From JBKBKC01 sp046294265 (GTDB lineage Bacteria > Pseudomonadota > Alphaproteobacteria > Rhodobacterales > Rhodobacteraceae): a DNA stretch of 64,000 bases. The DNA is taken from positions 1 through 64,000 of the forward strand of contig JBKBKC010000013.1 in NCBI GenBank assembly GCA_046294265.1. Reading direction: 5' to 3'. This document shows, one piece after another, positions 52,615 through 61,711 of this stretch. The stretch's first letter is position 1. Every line of letters starts with the position of its first letter. Under the pieces are notes generated by a model. The model did no database searches, had not been told where the DNA came from, and saw nothing but the letters and a program-made list of their open reading frames with translations. The position numbers and the translations under genes are program-made.

Positions 52615-53466
52615 ATGGCCGACATTCGCAGCATCCTCCTCGACCGCGCGCGCAGCCTCGGCCCCGAGCGTCAGGCGCTGATCCGCCCGGGCTGGCAGCG
52701 GCATCTGGTGCCCGCAAGCGTGACGCTGATCATGGTCGGCCTGTTCGTCTATTCGCTTTACCGCTTCGGGTTCAGCTTTGCCCGCATCTGGAACGGGCTG
52801 GAGCAGCTCGGATTCATCATCAGCTTCATGCTGCCCCCCGATGCCAAGGGCAACTTTGCCTCCTTTGCGAAAGCGCTCGGTGAAACCGTGGCGATTGCCC
52901 TTCTGGGCACGCTGATCGGCGCTATCCTCGCATTCCCGCTGTCGCTCTTGGCGGCGCGCAACGTCATGACCAACCGCATCGTGCAGTTCATGTCGCGCCG
53001 CCTGTTCGACGGGGTGCGCGGGATCGACACGCTGATCTGGGCGCTGATCTATGTGAACGTCGTGGGCCTTGGCCCCTTCGCGGGGGTGCTGGCGATTGCA
53101 TCGTCGGACATGGCCGGGTTCGCCAAGGTCTATTCCGAGGCGATGGAAGCCACGGAAAAGAATGCCTCCGAGGGGGTTCGGTCCACAGGCGGGCGGCGAT
53201 GGGATGAGATCGCGTTCGGCCTTTTGCCGCAGGTGATGCCGGTGCTGATCAGCCAGGTGCTGTATTTCTTTGAATCCAACACCCGGTCTGCCACAATCAT
53301 CGGGATCGTGGGCGCGGGGGGCATCGGGCTCTTCCTGTCCGACACGATCCGCACCGGGGAATGGCAGCAGGTGTCGGTCATCATCCTGATGATTTTGGTC
53401 GTGGTCAGCGTGATCGACCTCATCTCCACCCGCCTGCGCTTTGCGATCATCGGAAAGCGCGGATGA
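52615..53466 (+). CDS. phnE: Phosphonate-type ABC permease PhnE, second of pair (system 1)
   Basis: The 283-residue permease has the same fold, with VRGIDTLIWALIYVNVVGLGPFAG, AKVYSEAMEATEKN as coupling loop and ATIIGIVGAGGIGLFLSD. It is more similar to the second permease of system 2 (56824) than to its own partner, so the pair of permeases existed before the operon was duplicated. The stop overlaps the following phosphatase start (ATGA). Confidence 0.9.
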   Translation: MADIRSILLDRARSLGPERQALIRPGWQRHLVPASVTLIMVGLFVYSLYRFGFSFARIWNGLEQLGFIISFMLPPDAKGNFASFAKALGETVAIALLGTLIGAILAFPLSLLAARNVMTNRIVQFMSRRLFDGVRGIDTLIWALIYVNVVGLGPFAGVLAIASSDMAGFAKVYSEAMEATEKNASEGVRSTGGRRWDEIAFGLLPQVMPVLISQVLYFFESNTRSATIIGIVGAGGIGLFLSDTIRTGEWQQVSVIILMILVVVSVIDLISTRLRFAIIGKRG

Positions 53467-54263
53467 CGCTGGCCGCGGCTGGTATATTGGCCGCAGACCT
53501 TGCCGATGCCGCACAAGCACTGGTGAAGGCTGCCCGGCCCGGTGCGCCCGACCTGAAGCCCGACCGCAGTTTCGTCACCGCCCTTGACCGCGCCATCGAG
53601 GCCGAGCTTGCCGCCCGGATCGCCGACCGTTTCCCAACCCATGGGATTGTGGGCGAGGAAGGGGCGGCAGTGAACGGGGGCGCGGAATGGACATGGGTGC
53701 TCGACCCTGTGGACGGCACGGGGGCCTGGGTGGCGGGCGTGCCGGTGCATGGCACGCTGATCGCGCTCTTGCAGGACGGGGTGCCGGTGCTGGGCGTGAT
53801 CGACATGCACCGCACCCGCGACCGCTGGATCGGGGTGCAGGGACAGCCGACCACGCATAACGGCGCCCCGTGCCGCAGCCGGACGGGCACTGACCTCGCG
53901 CGGGCGATCCTGTCGGTATCTTCCCCCGATTTCTTCGATGCGGGCGACCTGCCCGCCCTGGCCGCACTGCGCGCGGCGACGGGGTGGCGCGTCTGGGGGG
54001 CGTCCTGCCTTGCCTATGGGCGGCTGGCCTCGGGCGGAACGGATCTGGCGCTGGATGCGGGGCTTGAGCTGTGGGACTGGGCGCCCTTTGCCCCGATCAT
54101 CGAAGGCGCCGGCGGGCGCGTGACGGATTGGGAGTGGCGGCCCCTGCGCCTTGGGTCGGGCAAGCGCGTGCTGGCGGCGGGCGATGCGGCGCTGCATGAC
54201 GCGGCGCGGCGGGTCATCGAAACGTCACTCAAGGATCACGCGGGCGTTACCGTCCGGGCCTAA
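53463..54263 (+). CDS. Inositol-monophosphatase-family phosphatase between two phn operons
   Basis: The 266-residue, Mg-dependent phosphatase has the family metal sites: Glu in GIVGEEGA (about 61), WVLDPVDGTGAW (about 80) and the C-terminal WDWAPFAPIIEGAGG. The family includes inositol monophosphatase, histidinol-phosphate phosphatase and 3'(2'),5'-bisphosphate nucleotidase; WDWAPFAPIIEGAGG and the length fit the histidinol-phosphatase-like branch. The start overlaps the upstream phnE stop, so it is co-translated with an importer. It may dephosphorylate an imported phospho-compound in the cytoplasm; this is inference. Confidence 0.85.
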   Translation: MTLAAAGILAADLADAAQALVKAARPGAPDLKPDRSFVTALDRAIEAELAARIADRFPTHGIVGEEGAAVNGGAEWTWVLDPVDGTGAWVAGVPVHGTLIALLQDGVPVLGVIDMHRTRDRWIGVQGQPTTHNGAPCRSRTGTDLARAILSVSSPDFFDAGDLPALAALRAATGWRVWGASCLAYGRLASGGTDLALDAGLELWDWAPFAPIIEGAGGRVTDWEWRPLRLGSGKRVLAAGDAALHDAARRVIETSLKDHAGVTVRA

Positions 54264-54294
54264 CGCATGACAAATCATAACCGGAGGCCCCCCG

Positions 54295-55191
54295 ATGATC
54301 CGCCTGCTGACCCTGACCACCGCCCTTTGCCTGCCCATGACTGCCATGGCCGAGGATGACTGGCGCACCAAGTTTCCGGAAGTCGTGTTCGGCGTCGGCA
54401 CCGGCGAGAACGCGCAGAGTGCTGCCGAGCGGTGGGATGCCTTTGGTGAGTATCTGCAAACCTGCCTCGCCGTCGATAAGGTCACCGTCCGTGTCGCCTC
54501 CGACTATTCCGCGATCATCGAAAGCCAGGCGCAGGGCGACACGCACCTGACATGGACCGGCCCTTCCGGGTATGCGACCGGCTGGGACATCTCGGGCGGA
54601 GATATCGAACCCGTGGCGATGGACGTGTCCAAAAACGGCGACCTCGGCTATCGCTGGGTGCTGGTGGTCAAGGCCGACAGCCCCTATCAGACGATGGACG
54701 ACCTGAAGGGCAAGACGCTGGGCTGGCCATCGCCCACCTCGGCCTCGGGCTATGTGCTGCCTATGCAGTATTTCCGCGACCAGGGCATGGTGGACAAGGA
54801 CAACAACCCGATCTTCTTCGGCGAGATGGTCCAGACCGGCAGCCACGACAACAGCCTTGTGTCGGTGGTGCAGGGCAAGGTAGATGCCGCGACCAACTGG
54901 TATTATTCGCCAGAGGTCGGCAGCCACACCCGCGCCGCCGGTGCCGGCACGATCAAGCTGGAGGACATCCGCTTCATCTACGAATCCGACATCGTGCCGA
55001 ACGCACCCTTCGTCGCGATCAAGTCGCTGCCCGAGCCGATGAAAAAGGCGATGAGCGCGTGCATCATCAATATGCCCTGGGCCGACCCGGAGCGTTTTGC
55101 GGTGGTGGGCAAGGACACCTTCGGCGGCTTCGCCTTCGCCACGCATGAGATGTATGAGGAATTCATCAAGATCCGGCTGGCGACCAAGTGA
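54295..55191 (+). CDS. phnD: Phosphonate-type periplasmic binding protein PhnD (system 2)
   Basis: The 298-residue protein has a signal peptide (cleavage after AMA, residue 19). Family regions are VVFGVGTGENAQ, THLTWTGPSGYATGW, KADSPYQTMDDLKGKTLGW and GKVDAATNWYYSPE. Pocket residues differ from system 1 (TWTGPSGY against GWHGPGSF; WPSPTSASGY against VDPNSTSGNF), which suggests a different ligand. GGAGG stands before the ATG, 31 bases after the phosphatase gene. Confidence 0.9.
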   Translation: MIRLLTLTTALCLPMTAMAEDDWRTKFPEVVFGVGTGENAQSAAERWDAFGEYLQTCLAVDKVTVRVASDYSAIIESQAQGDTHLTWTGPSGYATGWDISGGDIEPVAMDVSKNGDLGYRWVLVVKADSPYQTMDDLKGKTLGWPSPTSASGYVLPMQYFRDQGMVDKDNNPIFFGEMVQTGSHDNSLVSVVQGKVDAATNWYYSPEVGSHTRAAGAGTIKLEDIRFIYESDIVPNAPFVAIKSLPEPMKKAMSACIINMPWADPERFAVVGKDTFGGFAFATHEMYEEFIKIRLATK

Positions 55192-55964
55192 CCGACGCGC
55201 CCTTCCTGAAGCTGGAGGGCATCGTCAAGACCTGGGGCGAGGCGCGTGCCTTGGATGGCATCAGCCTCGCCTTTTCCAAGGGCGAGATGGTGGCGGTGAT
55301 CGGGCGGTCGGGGGCGGGGAAATCCACGCTTTTGAACGTCATCAATCGCCTGATCGACCCCGACGGAGGTGCGATGACCTGCGCGGGGCGCGACGTGCTG
55401 GCGCTGCGGGGTGCTGCGTTGCGCGACTGGCGGCGCGGCACCGCGATGGTGTTCCAGCGGTTCAACCTGGTGGCACGGCTGACGGTGCTGACCAATGTGA
55501 TGACCGGGCGGCTGGCAACCCGGCCGCTGATCCCCTCGCTTCTGGGCCTTTTCACCGACGAGGACCGCGCGCGGGCCATCGAGGCGCTGGTGGCGCTGGA
55601 CATGGGCGAACAGGCGCTGAAACGCGCCGACGCGCTGTCGGGCGGTCAGCAGCAGCGCGTGGCGATTGCCCGCGCGCTGGTGCAGGAGCCGCAGATCATC
55701 CTGGCCGATGAGCCGGTCGCCAGCCTCGATCCCCGCAACTCCGAGGCGGTGATGGACGCGCTGGCGCGGATCAACCGCGAGAACGGCATCACGGTGCTGT
55801 GCAACCTGCATTCCGTGGCGCTGGCGCAGCAATACTGCACCCGGGCGGTGGCGCTGGCCATGGGGCGGGTGGTGTTCGACGGCCCGACCGCGGCCCTGAC
55901 CGGGCCGGTGCTGGAACAGGTCTATGGCACCGCCGACCTTGCCGCCATCGAGGAGGCGGCATGA
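55188..55964 (+). CDS. phnC: Phosphonate-type ABC transporter ATPase PhnC (system 2)
   Basis: The 258-residue ATPase starts at a GTG overlapping the phnD stop (GTGA). Walker A GRSGAGKSTLL, signature LSGGQQQRVAIARA, Walker B IILADEPVASLDPRN and H-loop LHSVALA match system 1 closely. Here the ATPase gene follows the binding-protein gene, the reverse of system 1. Confidence 0.9.
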   Translation: MTDAPFLKLEGIVKTWGEARALDGISLAFSKGEMVAVIGRSGAGKSTLLNVINRLIDPDGGAMTCAGRDVLALRGAALRDWRRGTAMVFQRFNLVARLTVLTNVMTGRLATRPLIPSLLGLFTDEDRARAIEALVALDMGEQALKRADALSGGQQQRVAIARALVQEPQIILADEPVASLDPRNSEAVMDALARINRENGITVLCNLHSVALAQQYCTRAVALAMGRVVFDGPTAALTGPVLEQVYGTADLAAIEEAA

Positions 55965-56827
55965 CCTCTGCGGCGCAGGTGGACGCCGCCTTTCGCGCGA
56001 CACGGCGCGCGCGGGCAGGCCAGACGGCGCTGATCGTCCTGGCCATCCTGGCCACAACTGCGATGTCGGCCGATCTGGGCGAGGTGGACCTCGCCCGGTT
56101 GTGGAACCGGATGGACCGCTTCGGCAGCTATTTCGGCAAGATGGTGCCGGTGCTGAGCCTGGAGAATTTCCCCGCCGACATGGCGCAATGGTTCCGCCGC
56201 TTCGACCGCTGGTTCGCGGGGCTGATCGACACGATCCTGATCGCCTTCTACGCCACCGTGTTCGGCACCGCATTTGCCGTGGCCGGCGCCTTTGTCGCCG
56301 CGCGCAACCTCGCGCCCGCGCCCTGGGCCTCGACCCTGATGCGGCGGGTGTTCGAATTTGCCCGCACCGTGCCGGAACTGGTGTTTGCGGTGCTCTTCGT
56401 GTTCTCCTTCGGCATCGGCCCGATGGCGGGGGTGCTGGCCATCGGGCTGCACACGATGGGGGCGCTTGGGAAATTGTTCGGCGAGGTGGCCGAGGCGACC
56501 GACCCCGACGCCCTGCGCGGCGTGCGCTCCACCGGGGCCTCGTGGGTGCAGGTGATGCGCTATGGCGCCCTGCCGCAGGTGGCGCCGGCCTTCGTGTCCT
56601 ATGGCCTTCTGAGGTTCGAGATCAACGTGCGCTCGGCCTCGGTGCTGGGCTTCGTGGGCGCGGGCGGGATCGGGCAGGACCTTTACACCGCGATCAAGAG
56701 TTTCCACTACACCGACATATCGGCCATCGCGCTGATGCTGATCGTCACCGTCGCGCTGATCGACCAGATATCGGAATTCCTGCGCCACCGCATCATCGGG
56801 GCCGAGGCGCTGAGGTCCACCGCATGA
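55961..56827 (+). CDS. phnE: Phosphonate-type ABC permease PhnE, first of pair (system 2)
   Basis: The 288-residue permease has about six helices, FARTVPELVFAVLFVFSFGIGPMAG, the coupling loop LHTMGALGKLFGEVAEA and VLGFVGAGGIGQDL. It is the counterpart of the permease at 51732. The ATG at 55961 overlaps the phnC stop; the upstream frame extension is a shadow. Confidence 0.9.
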   Translation: MTSAAQVDAAFRATRRARAGQTALIVLAILATTAMSADLGEVDLARLWNRMDRFGSYFGKMVPVLSLENFPADMAQWFRRFDRWFAGLIDTILIAFYATVFGTAFAVAGAFVAARNLAPAPWASTLMRRVFEFARTVPELVFAVLFVFSFGIGPMAGVLAIGLHTMGALGKLFGEVAEATDPDALRGVRSTGASWVQVMRYGALPQVAPAFVSYGLLRFEINVRSASVLGFVGAGGIGQDLYTAIKSFHYTDISAIALMLIVTVALIDQISEFLRHRIIGAEALRSTA

Positions 56828-57660
56828 TCGCCGCGCCCGTCACGCCCGCCCGCATCGACACGTTGCGCGCCGCCTATCCCGGCGCCTTCCCGGACCGGGG
56901 CCTGCGGATGTGGGTCACGCGGGCGGCCGTCGCCGTGGGTGTCGTGCTGTTCGTCTGGGGGCTGGACCGGCTGGGGTTCGGCTTCCTGCGGCTTTGGCAG
57001 GGGTCGGGCGAGCTGATCCGGGTGGGGGGCCTCATGCTGCCGCCGCAAACCGGCGGCATGGCGCAAACCTATGCGCTGGCGATTGCCGAAACCGTCGCCA
57101 TGGCGTTCCTCGGCACGCTGGCCGCCAGCATCCTCGCGGTGCCGCTTGGGTTCATGGGGGCGCGCAACACCATGCCGCTGGGCCCGTTGCGCTTTGCCGT
57201 GCGGCGCGTGTTCGATGTGGTGCGGGGGGTGGACAGCCTGATCTGGGCCATCCTTTTCGTGTCGATCATCGGGCTTGGGCCCTTTGCCGGCATCCTGGCC
57301 ATCGCGGTGAACGACACCGGGGTTCTGGCGAAACTCTATGCCGAGGCGATCGAGAATGCCGATGCCGAACAGTCGCGCGGGGTGCGGGCCACCGGGGCGG
57401 GGCGGGTGCAGGTGATCCGCTTTGGCATCTGGCCGCAGGTGGTGCCGCTGTTCCTGACCAACACGCTTTATTTCTTCGAGTCGAACGTGCGGTCGGCCAC
57501 GATCCTGGGCGTGGTGGGGGCGGGCGGGATCGGATTCTATCTGATGGACCGCATCCTGATCAACGCCTGGCCGCAGGTGGCGTTCATCATCCTTCTCATC
57601 CTGATCACCGTGGCCGTGATCGACTGGCTGTCGCACCGGATCCGCAGACAGTTGATCTGA
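56824..57660 (+). CDS. phnE: Phosphonate-type ABC permease PhnE, second of pair (system 2)
   Basis: The 278-residue permease has VRGVDSLIWAILFVSIIGLGPFAG, the coupling loop AKLYAEAIENADAE, and ILGVVGAGGIGFYLMD. It is the counterpart of the permease at 52615. The ATG at 56824 overlaps the previous stop. The operon ends here; a 66-base gap leads to the next transporter. Confidence 0.9.
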   Translation: MIAAPVTPARIDTLRAAYPGAFPDRGLRMWVTRAAVAVGVVLFVWGLDRLGFGFLRLWQGSGELIRVGGLMLPPQTGGMAQTYALAIAETVAMAFLGTLAASILAVPLGFMGARNTMPLGPLRFAVRRVFDVVRGVDSLIWAILFVSIIGLGPFAGILAIAVNDTGVLAKLYAEAIENADAEQSRGVRATGAGRVQVIRFGIWPQVVPLFLTNTLYFFESNVRSATILGVVGAGGIGFYLMDRILINAWPQVAFIILLILITVAVIDWLSHRIRRQLI

Positions 57661-57726
57661 CCTGTCATCCCACTGTCACGCTTGGTGCCTAAGTCCACGG
57701 GTAACGCAAACCGAAGGAGCCTTCCG

Positions 57727-58728
57727 ATGACCCTGCCCCTGACCCGCCGCCACGCCCTTGCCACCCTGGCCGGAACCGCCGCCACGCTGGCAGCCCCCGG
57801 CCTCCTGCGCGCGCAATCAAAGACCGTCTCGGTCTATACCGCCTTCGCCGACAGCGTGAACGCGCTGGCACCCGGCTTTGCCGCCGCGACCGGCTTTACC
57901 ATTGAATCCGTGGCCGCAGGCACGGGCGAACTGGTGGCCCGCGTGACCGCCGAAGCCGCGCGCCCACTGGGCGACTGTGTCATCTCGATCGGCGGCGAAA
58001 GCATTGACGCTGCCGCGCAGCTTTTCGACGCCTACACCCCCGCAGGCACAGATGCCGTGCGCGAAGACATCCGCATCAGCGAAACCTGGTCGCCCTTCTC
58101 GGTCACCGTTCCAGCCGTGCTCATGGTCAACACCCAACTGGTGCCAGAAGGTGAGATCCCTTCGACCTGGGCGGAACTCGCCGATCCGAAATGGAAAGAC
58201 CGCGTGGCATTTGCCGGGGCCGACAAGTCGGGTTCGGCGCTGATCCAGCTTCTGCAGATCGTCCATACGGCGGAAAATGAAGATGCCGGCTGGGCGTTGT
58301 TCCAGGCGATGTTCCCCAACTTCATCGTCACCGGGTCGTCGGGCGGGGTATCGCGCGGCACGGCGGGCGGCGAATATGCCATCGGCATGACGCTGGAGGA
58401 CAATTCGCAGCGCTTCATCGACGGGGGCGCCCCGGTGGTGACGGTCTATCCGAAAGAAGGTATCGCGTTGTCGTCCGACGCGATGGCGCTGATCAAGGGT
58501 GGCCCGAACCCGGAAGGTGCTAAGGCGCTTCTGGACTACATCACCTCGGTCGAAGGCCAGTCGCTGATCGTGGGCCAGTTCGGCCGCCGCCCGATCCGCG
58601 ATGACGTGGCGCCCCCGGCCAATGTGCCCGCCGCCGCTGACCTGCCGGTGAACAACCCGCCCCCCGCCTGGGTGCGCGAGGCGACGCCGAAATACCGTGA
58701 CCTCTACGTGGCGCTTGCCCGCCAGTGA
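57727..58728 (+). CDS. AfuA/FbpA-family ABC binding protein, iron(III) or 2-aminoethylphosphonate type
   Basis: The 333-residue protein has a Tat-like signal (LTRRHALATLAGTAATLAAPG, cleavage near AQS). The mature part starts VSVYTAFADSVNALAPGFAAATG, the fold of iron-binding FbpA and of 2-aminoethylphosphonate binding proteins. The paired C-terminal tyrosines that bind Fe3+ in FbpA are not evident, and GSSGGVSRGTAGGEYAIG offers anion-binding groups. Given the neighbouring phn systems, an AepX-like role is attractive but unproven. AAGGAG lies seven bases before the ATG. Confidence 0.75.
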   Translation: MTLPLTRRHALATLAGTAATLAAPGLLRAQSKTVSVYTAFADSVNALAPGFAAATGFTIESVAAGTGELVARVTAEAARPLGDCVISIGGESIDAAAQLFDAYTPAGTDAVREDIRISETWSPFSVTVPAVLMVNTQLVPEGEIPSTWAELADPKWKDRVAFAGADKSGSALIQLLQIVHTAENEDAGWALFQAMFPNFIVTGSSGGVSRGTAGGEYAIGMTLEDNSQRFIDGGAPVVTVYPKEGIALSSDAMALIKGGPNPEGAKALLDYITSVEGQSLIVGQFGRRPIRDDVAPPANVPAAADLPVNNPPPAWVREATPKYRDLYVALARQ

Positions 58729-58735
58729 GGCGCTT

Positions 58736-59857
58736 GTGAACGCGGCGGATCTTTCCGGCCTCGTGGGGGCGGCGGCAGCGGATGCCGCCGCCCCTGACCA
58801 CCTTGTGATCGCAGGCCTGTCAAAGGCCTTTTCCGACCATCGCGCGCTGAACAGCATCGACCTTTCGGTGAAGCGGGGCGAGTTGGTCACGCTGCTGGGC
58901 CCCTCGGGCTGCGGCAAGACCACGCTCTTGCGCTGCATCGCGGGGTTCATCGCGCAGGACGCAGGCTCGATCCGGCTGGACGGGCGGGCGCTGGATGCCA
59001 GCCCGCCCCACAAGCGCAACTTCGGCATGGTGTTCCAGAGCTATGCGATTTTTCCCCACCTGTCGGTGGCCGAGAACGTGGCATACGGCCTGCGCGCCCG
59101 CGGCGTGGCGGCCAGCGAGCGCGAGGCGCGCGTGACCCGCGCGCTGGACCGGGTGCAGCTGGGCCATCTGGCGCACCGCTTTCCCGATGCGCTGTCGGGC
59201 GGGCAGAAGCAGCGGGTCGGCATCGCCCGCGCGCTGGTGATCGAGCCTGACCTTCTGTTGATGGACGAGCCGCTGTCCAACCTAGACGCCAAGCTGCGCG
59301 TCGAGATGCGGCAGGAAATCCGGCTGATGCAGCGCGAACTGGGCATCACCACGCTTTACGTCACGCATGACCAGGACGAGGCGATGTCGATCTCGGACCG
59401 GGTCGCGGTGATGCACGCCGGCCTGATCCAGCAGATCGCGCCGCCCGAGGCGGTGTTCGACGACCCCGCCAATGCCTTCGTCGCGGACTTCATCGGCGGC
59501 TGCAACTGGATCGAGGCCGAGGTGGCGGGTGCCCCCCCCGCCCTGCATATCGCGGGCGAGGCGGCGCTGCCGCTGCCCGCCGGGATCGAGGTGCGGGGGC
59601 CGGTGCGCGCGGGCCTGCGGGCCGAGGATCTGGCGTTGGCGGGCGACGGCGTTCCGGGCATTGCCGCACGGGTTCTGGTGCGGTCCTTCCTGGGGCCGCG
59701 CACGCGGCTGCGGGTCGAAACGGCAGGCGGGATGCGGCTGGATGTGGACCTGCCCTCGGGCCCCGATTGCCCGCGCGACGGGCAGGCGGTGCGGCTGGCG
59801 CCGATGCCGGGGCGGTTGCGGCTTTATGCCCGCGATGACGGGCGGCGGTTGGCATGA
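58736..59857 (+). CDS. ABC transporter ATPase of the PotA/FbpC type
   Basis: The 373-residue ATPase has Walker A GPSGCGKTTLL, signature LSGGQKQRVGIARA, Walker B LLLMDEPLSNLDAKLR and H-loop VTHDQDEA, then a C-terminal TOBE domain (about 285-370), as in iron, spermidine and 2-aminoethylphosphonate importers. The GTG at 58736 follows TGAGG and begins eight bases after the binding-protein stop. A GTG at 58697 would overlap that gene by 32 bases and is less likely. Confidence 0.88.
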   Translation: MNAADLSGLVGAAAADAAAPDHLVIAGLSKAFSDHRALNSIDLSVKRGELVTLLGPSGCGKTTLLRCIAGFIAQDAGSIRLDGRALDASPPHKRNFGMVFQSYAIFPHLSVAENVAYGLRARGVAASEREARVTRALDRVQLGHLAHRFPDALSGGQKQRVGIARALVIEPDLLLMDEPLSNLDAKLRVEMRQEIRLMQRELGITTLYVTHDQDEAMSISDRVAVMHAGLIQQIAPPEAVFDDPANAFVADFIGGCNWIEAEVAGAPPALHIAGEAALPLPAGIEVRGPVRAGLRAEDLALAGDGVPGIAARVLVRSFLGPRTRLRVETAGGMRLDVDLPSGPDCPRDGQAVRLAPMPGRLRLYARDDGRRLA

Positions 59858-61545
59858 TGGGCGCAGTCAGCGTGCTGCGCTGGCGGCGCGCGGTGGCAGA
59901 CCCCTGGAACTTGCTTGCGGTTGCGGCGCTGGTGTTCCTGATCGTCTTTGTGGCGCTGCCGCTGGCCGAACTGGTCAAGCAGGCCTTTGTCGGGCAGCGC
60001 AGCGGAGCCTTTGGCCTTGAGAATTTCCACACCTTCTTTGGCTCTGGCTTCTTCCGCCGCGCGCTGCGCAACAGCCTGGTCACCGGGGCGCTGGCCACGC
60101 TCTTGGCGCTTGCCATCGGCCTGCCGCTGGCATTTGTCTTTGCCCGCTACGCCTTTCCCGGCAAGTCCTGGATCGAGGTGGCGATCCTTCTGTCGATGCT
60201 GTCGCCGCCTTTCGTGGGGGCCTATGCCTGGATCATCCTCTTTGGCCGCTCGGGCTTTGTCACGCTGGCCGCGCGGGATGCGGGCATCAACCTTCCCACG
60301 ATCTATGGCCCCTACGGCATCGCGCTGGCTTCGGCCTTCAGCCTGTTTCCGCTGGTGTTCCTGGTGGTGCGCGGCGCTTTCCTGCGGGTGGATCGGGGGC
60401 TGGAAGAGGCCGCCGCCTGCCTGGGCCGCCCGCCCTGGCGCGTGACCTGGGGCATCACCCTGCCGCTGGTGATGCCCGCCATCGTGACCGCCGGGTTGCT
60501 GGTGTTCCTCGGCGCCATTTCCGATTTCGGCACGCCAGCGATCCTGGGCGAGGGCGACCGCTATCCGGTCCTCGCGACGCTGGCCTATTCGCTCTATATC
60601 TCCGAGATCGGGCGTGAGACGGGGATGGCGGCGACCACCTGCGTGATCCTGGTTCTGATCGCCTTTGCGCTGGTGCTGGGGGCGCGGTTCCTTGCTACCC
60701 GGCGCAAGGTGGCCAACGACTCCGCGCCCTCGCGCAGCCCCGAACCCCTGACCGGCTGGCGCAGATGGGCGATGACGGTAGGGGTGTCGGTCTTTGTGGC
60801 GATCACCAACCTGCCGCTGTTCGTGATCTTCGCCTCCTCGGTGCTGGAGGTGCGGGGCGTGGTGTTTCAGCCCGTGCTGACCTTCGACAACTATGCCCGC
60901 GCCTGGGCGATCATGGGCAATGCGCTTTACAACAGCCTGCTTTATGCGGGGCTGGCGCTGGTGGTGACGGTGATCCTGGGCACGGCCTTGGGCTATTTCG
61001 TGACGCGACGCGCGGGGCCCTTGGCACGCGCCATCGACCTTCTGGTGATGATCCCCTACGTCGTTCCCGGCACGGTCATCGGCATCGGCTATGCGCAGGT
61101 GTTCAATGGCCCGCCGCTTTACCTGACCGGGACGGCCACGATCATCGGGGTTGTCTATCTGGTGCGCCGCCTGCCCTACATGACGCGGGCGGCCTCATCC
61201 TCGGTGTTCCAGATCGACGCAGGGCTGGAGGATGCGTCGCAGAACCTCGGGATGCCCCCCGCGCGCGGCTTTGCGCGCATCATGGTGCCCCTGATGCGCC
61301 CCGCGATCCTGGCGGGGGCGGCCATTGCCTGGGTCGAGATCCTGAACGAGCTTTCAGCCTCCATCGTGCTTTACACCGGGGCCACGCGGACGCTGCCGAT
61401 TGCGGCCTATCAGCAATCGCTGGGTGGCGATGTGGGGATCGCCGCGGCCTATGCCGCGATGCTGGTGGGGGTGACGGTGGTCGCGCTGATCCTGTTTGCC
61501 CTGGCCGGGGGATTGCGCGGGGACCGCAGTGCGGCAGCGCTGTGA
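59854..61545 (+). CDS. Fused two-domain ABC permease (FbpB/AepW type)
   Basis: The 563-residue protein has about twelve transmembrane segments in two homologous halves, each with a coupling loop: EEAAACLGRPPWRVTWGITL (about 190) and EDASQNLGMPPARGFARIMV (about 465). One polypeptide thus supplies both halves of the channel, as in iron(III) and 2-aminoethylphosphonate systems. The ATG at 59854 overlaps the ATPase stop. It ends the transport island. Confidence 0.88.
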   Translation: MMGAVSVLRWRRAVADPWNLLAVAALVFLIVFVALPLAELVKQAFVGQRSGAFGLENFHTFFGSGFFRRALRNSLVTGALATLLALAIGLPLAFVFARYAFPGKSWIEVAILLSMLSPPFVGAYAWIILFGRSGFVTLAARDAGINLPTIYGPYGIALASAFSLFPLVFLVVRGAFLRVDRGLEEAAACLGRPPWRVTWGITLPLVMPAIVTAGLLVFLGAISDFGTPAILGEGDRYPVLATLAYSLYISEIGRETGMAATTCVILVLIAFALVLGARFLATRRKVANDSAPSRSPEPLTGWRRWAMTVGVSVFVAITNLPLFVIFASSVLEVRGVVFQPVLTFDNYARAWAIMGNALYNSLLYAGLALVVTVILGTALGYFVTRRAGPLARAIDLLVMIPYVVPGTVIGIGYAQVFNGPPLYLTGTATIIGVVYLVRRLPYMTRAASSSVFQIDAGLEDASQNLGMPPARGFARIMVPLMRPAILAGAAIAWVEILNELSASIVLYTGATRTLPIAAYQQSLGGDVGIAAAYAAMLVGVTVVALILFALAGGLRGDRSAAAL

Positions 61546-61711
61546 CATCTTGCGCGCGGGCCGATGCGGAAGGGATTTGTCGCGCCAACAACTGCGACTG
61601 TGCCGTATCCGCACACCAAGGTCCCCTTGATGGCTTTTCGGTGGGGAAGGCTTCCATATCGCGGATATCCTTGTTGGAAAATCGTGCGGTTCTGCCATTC
61701 TGAAAGACGAC

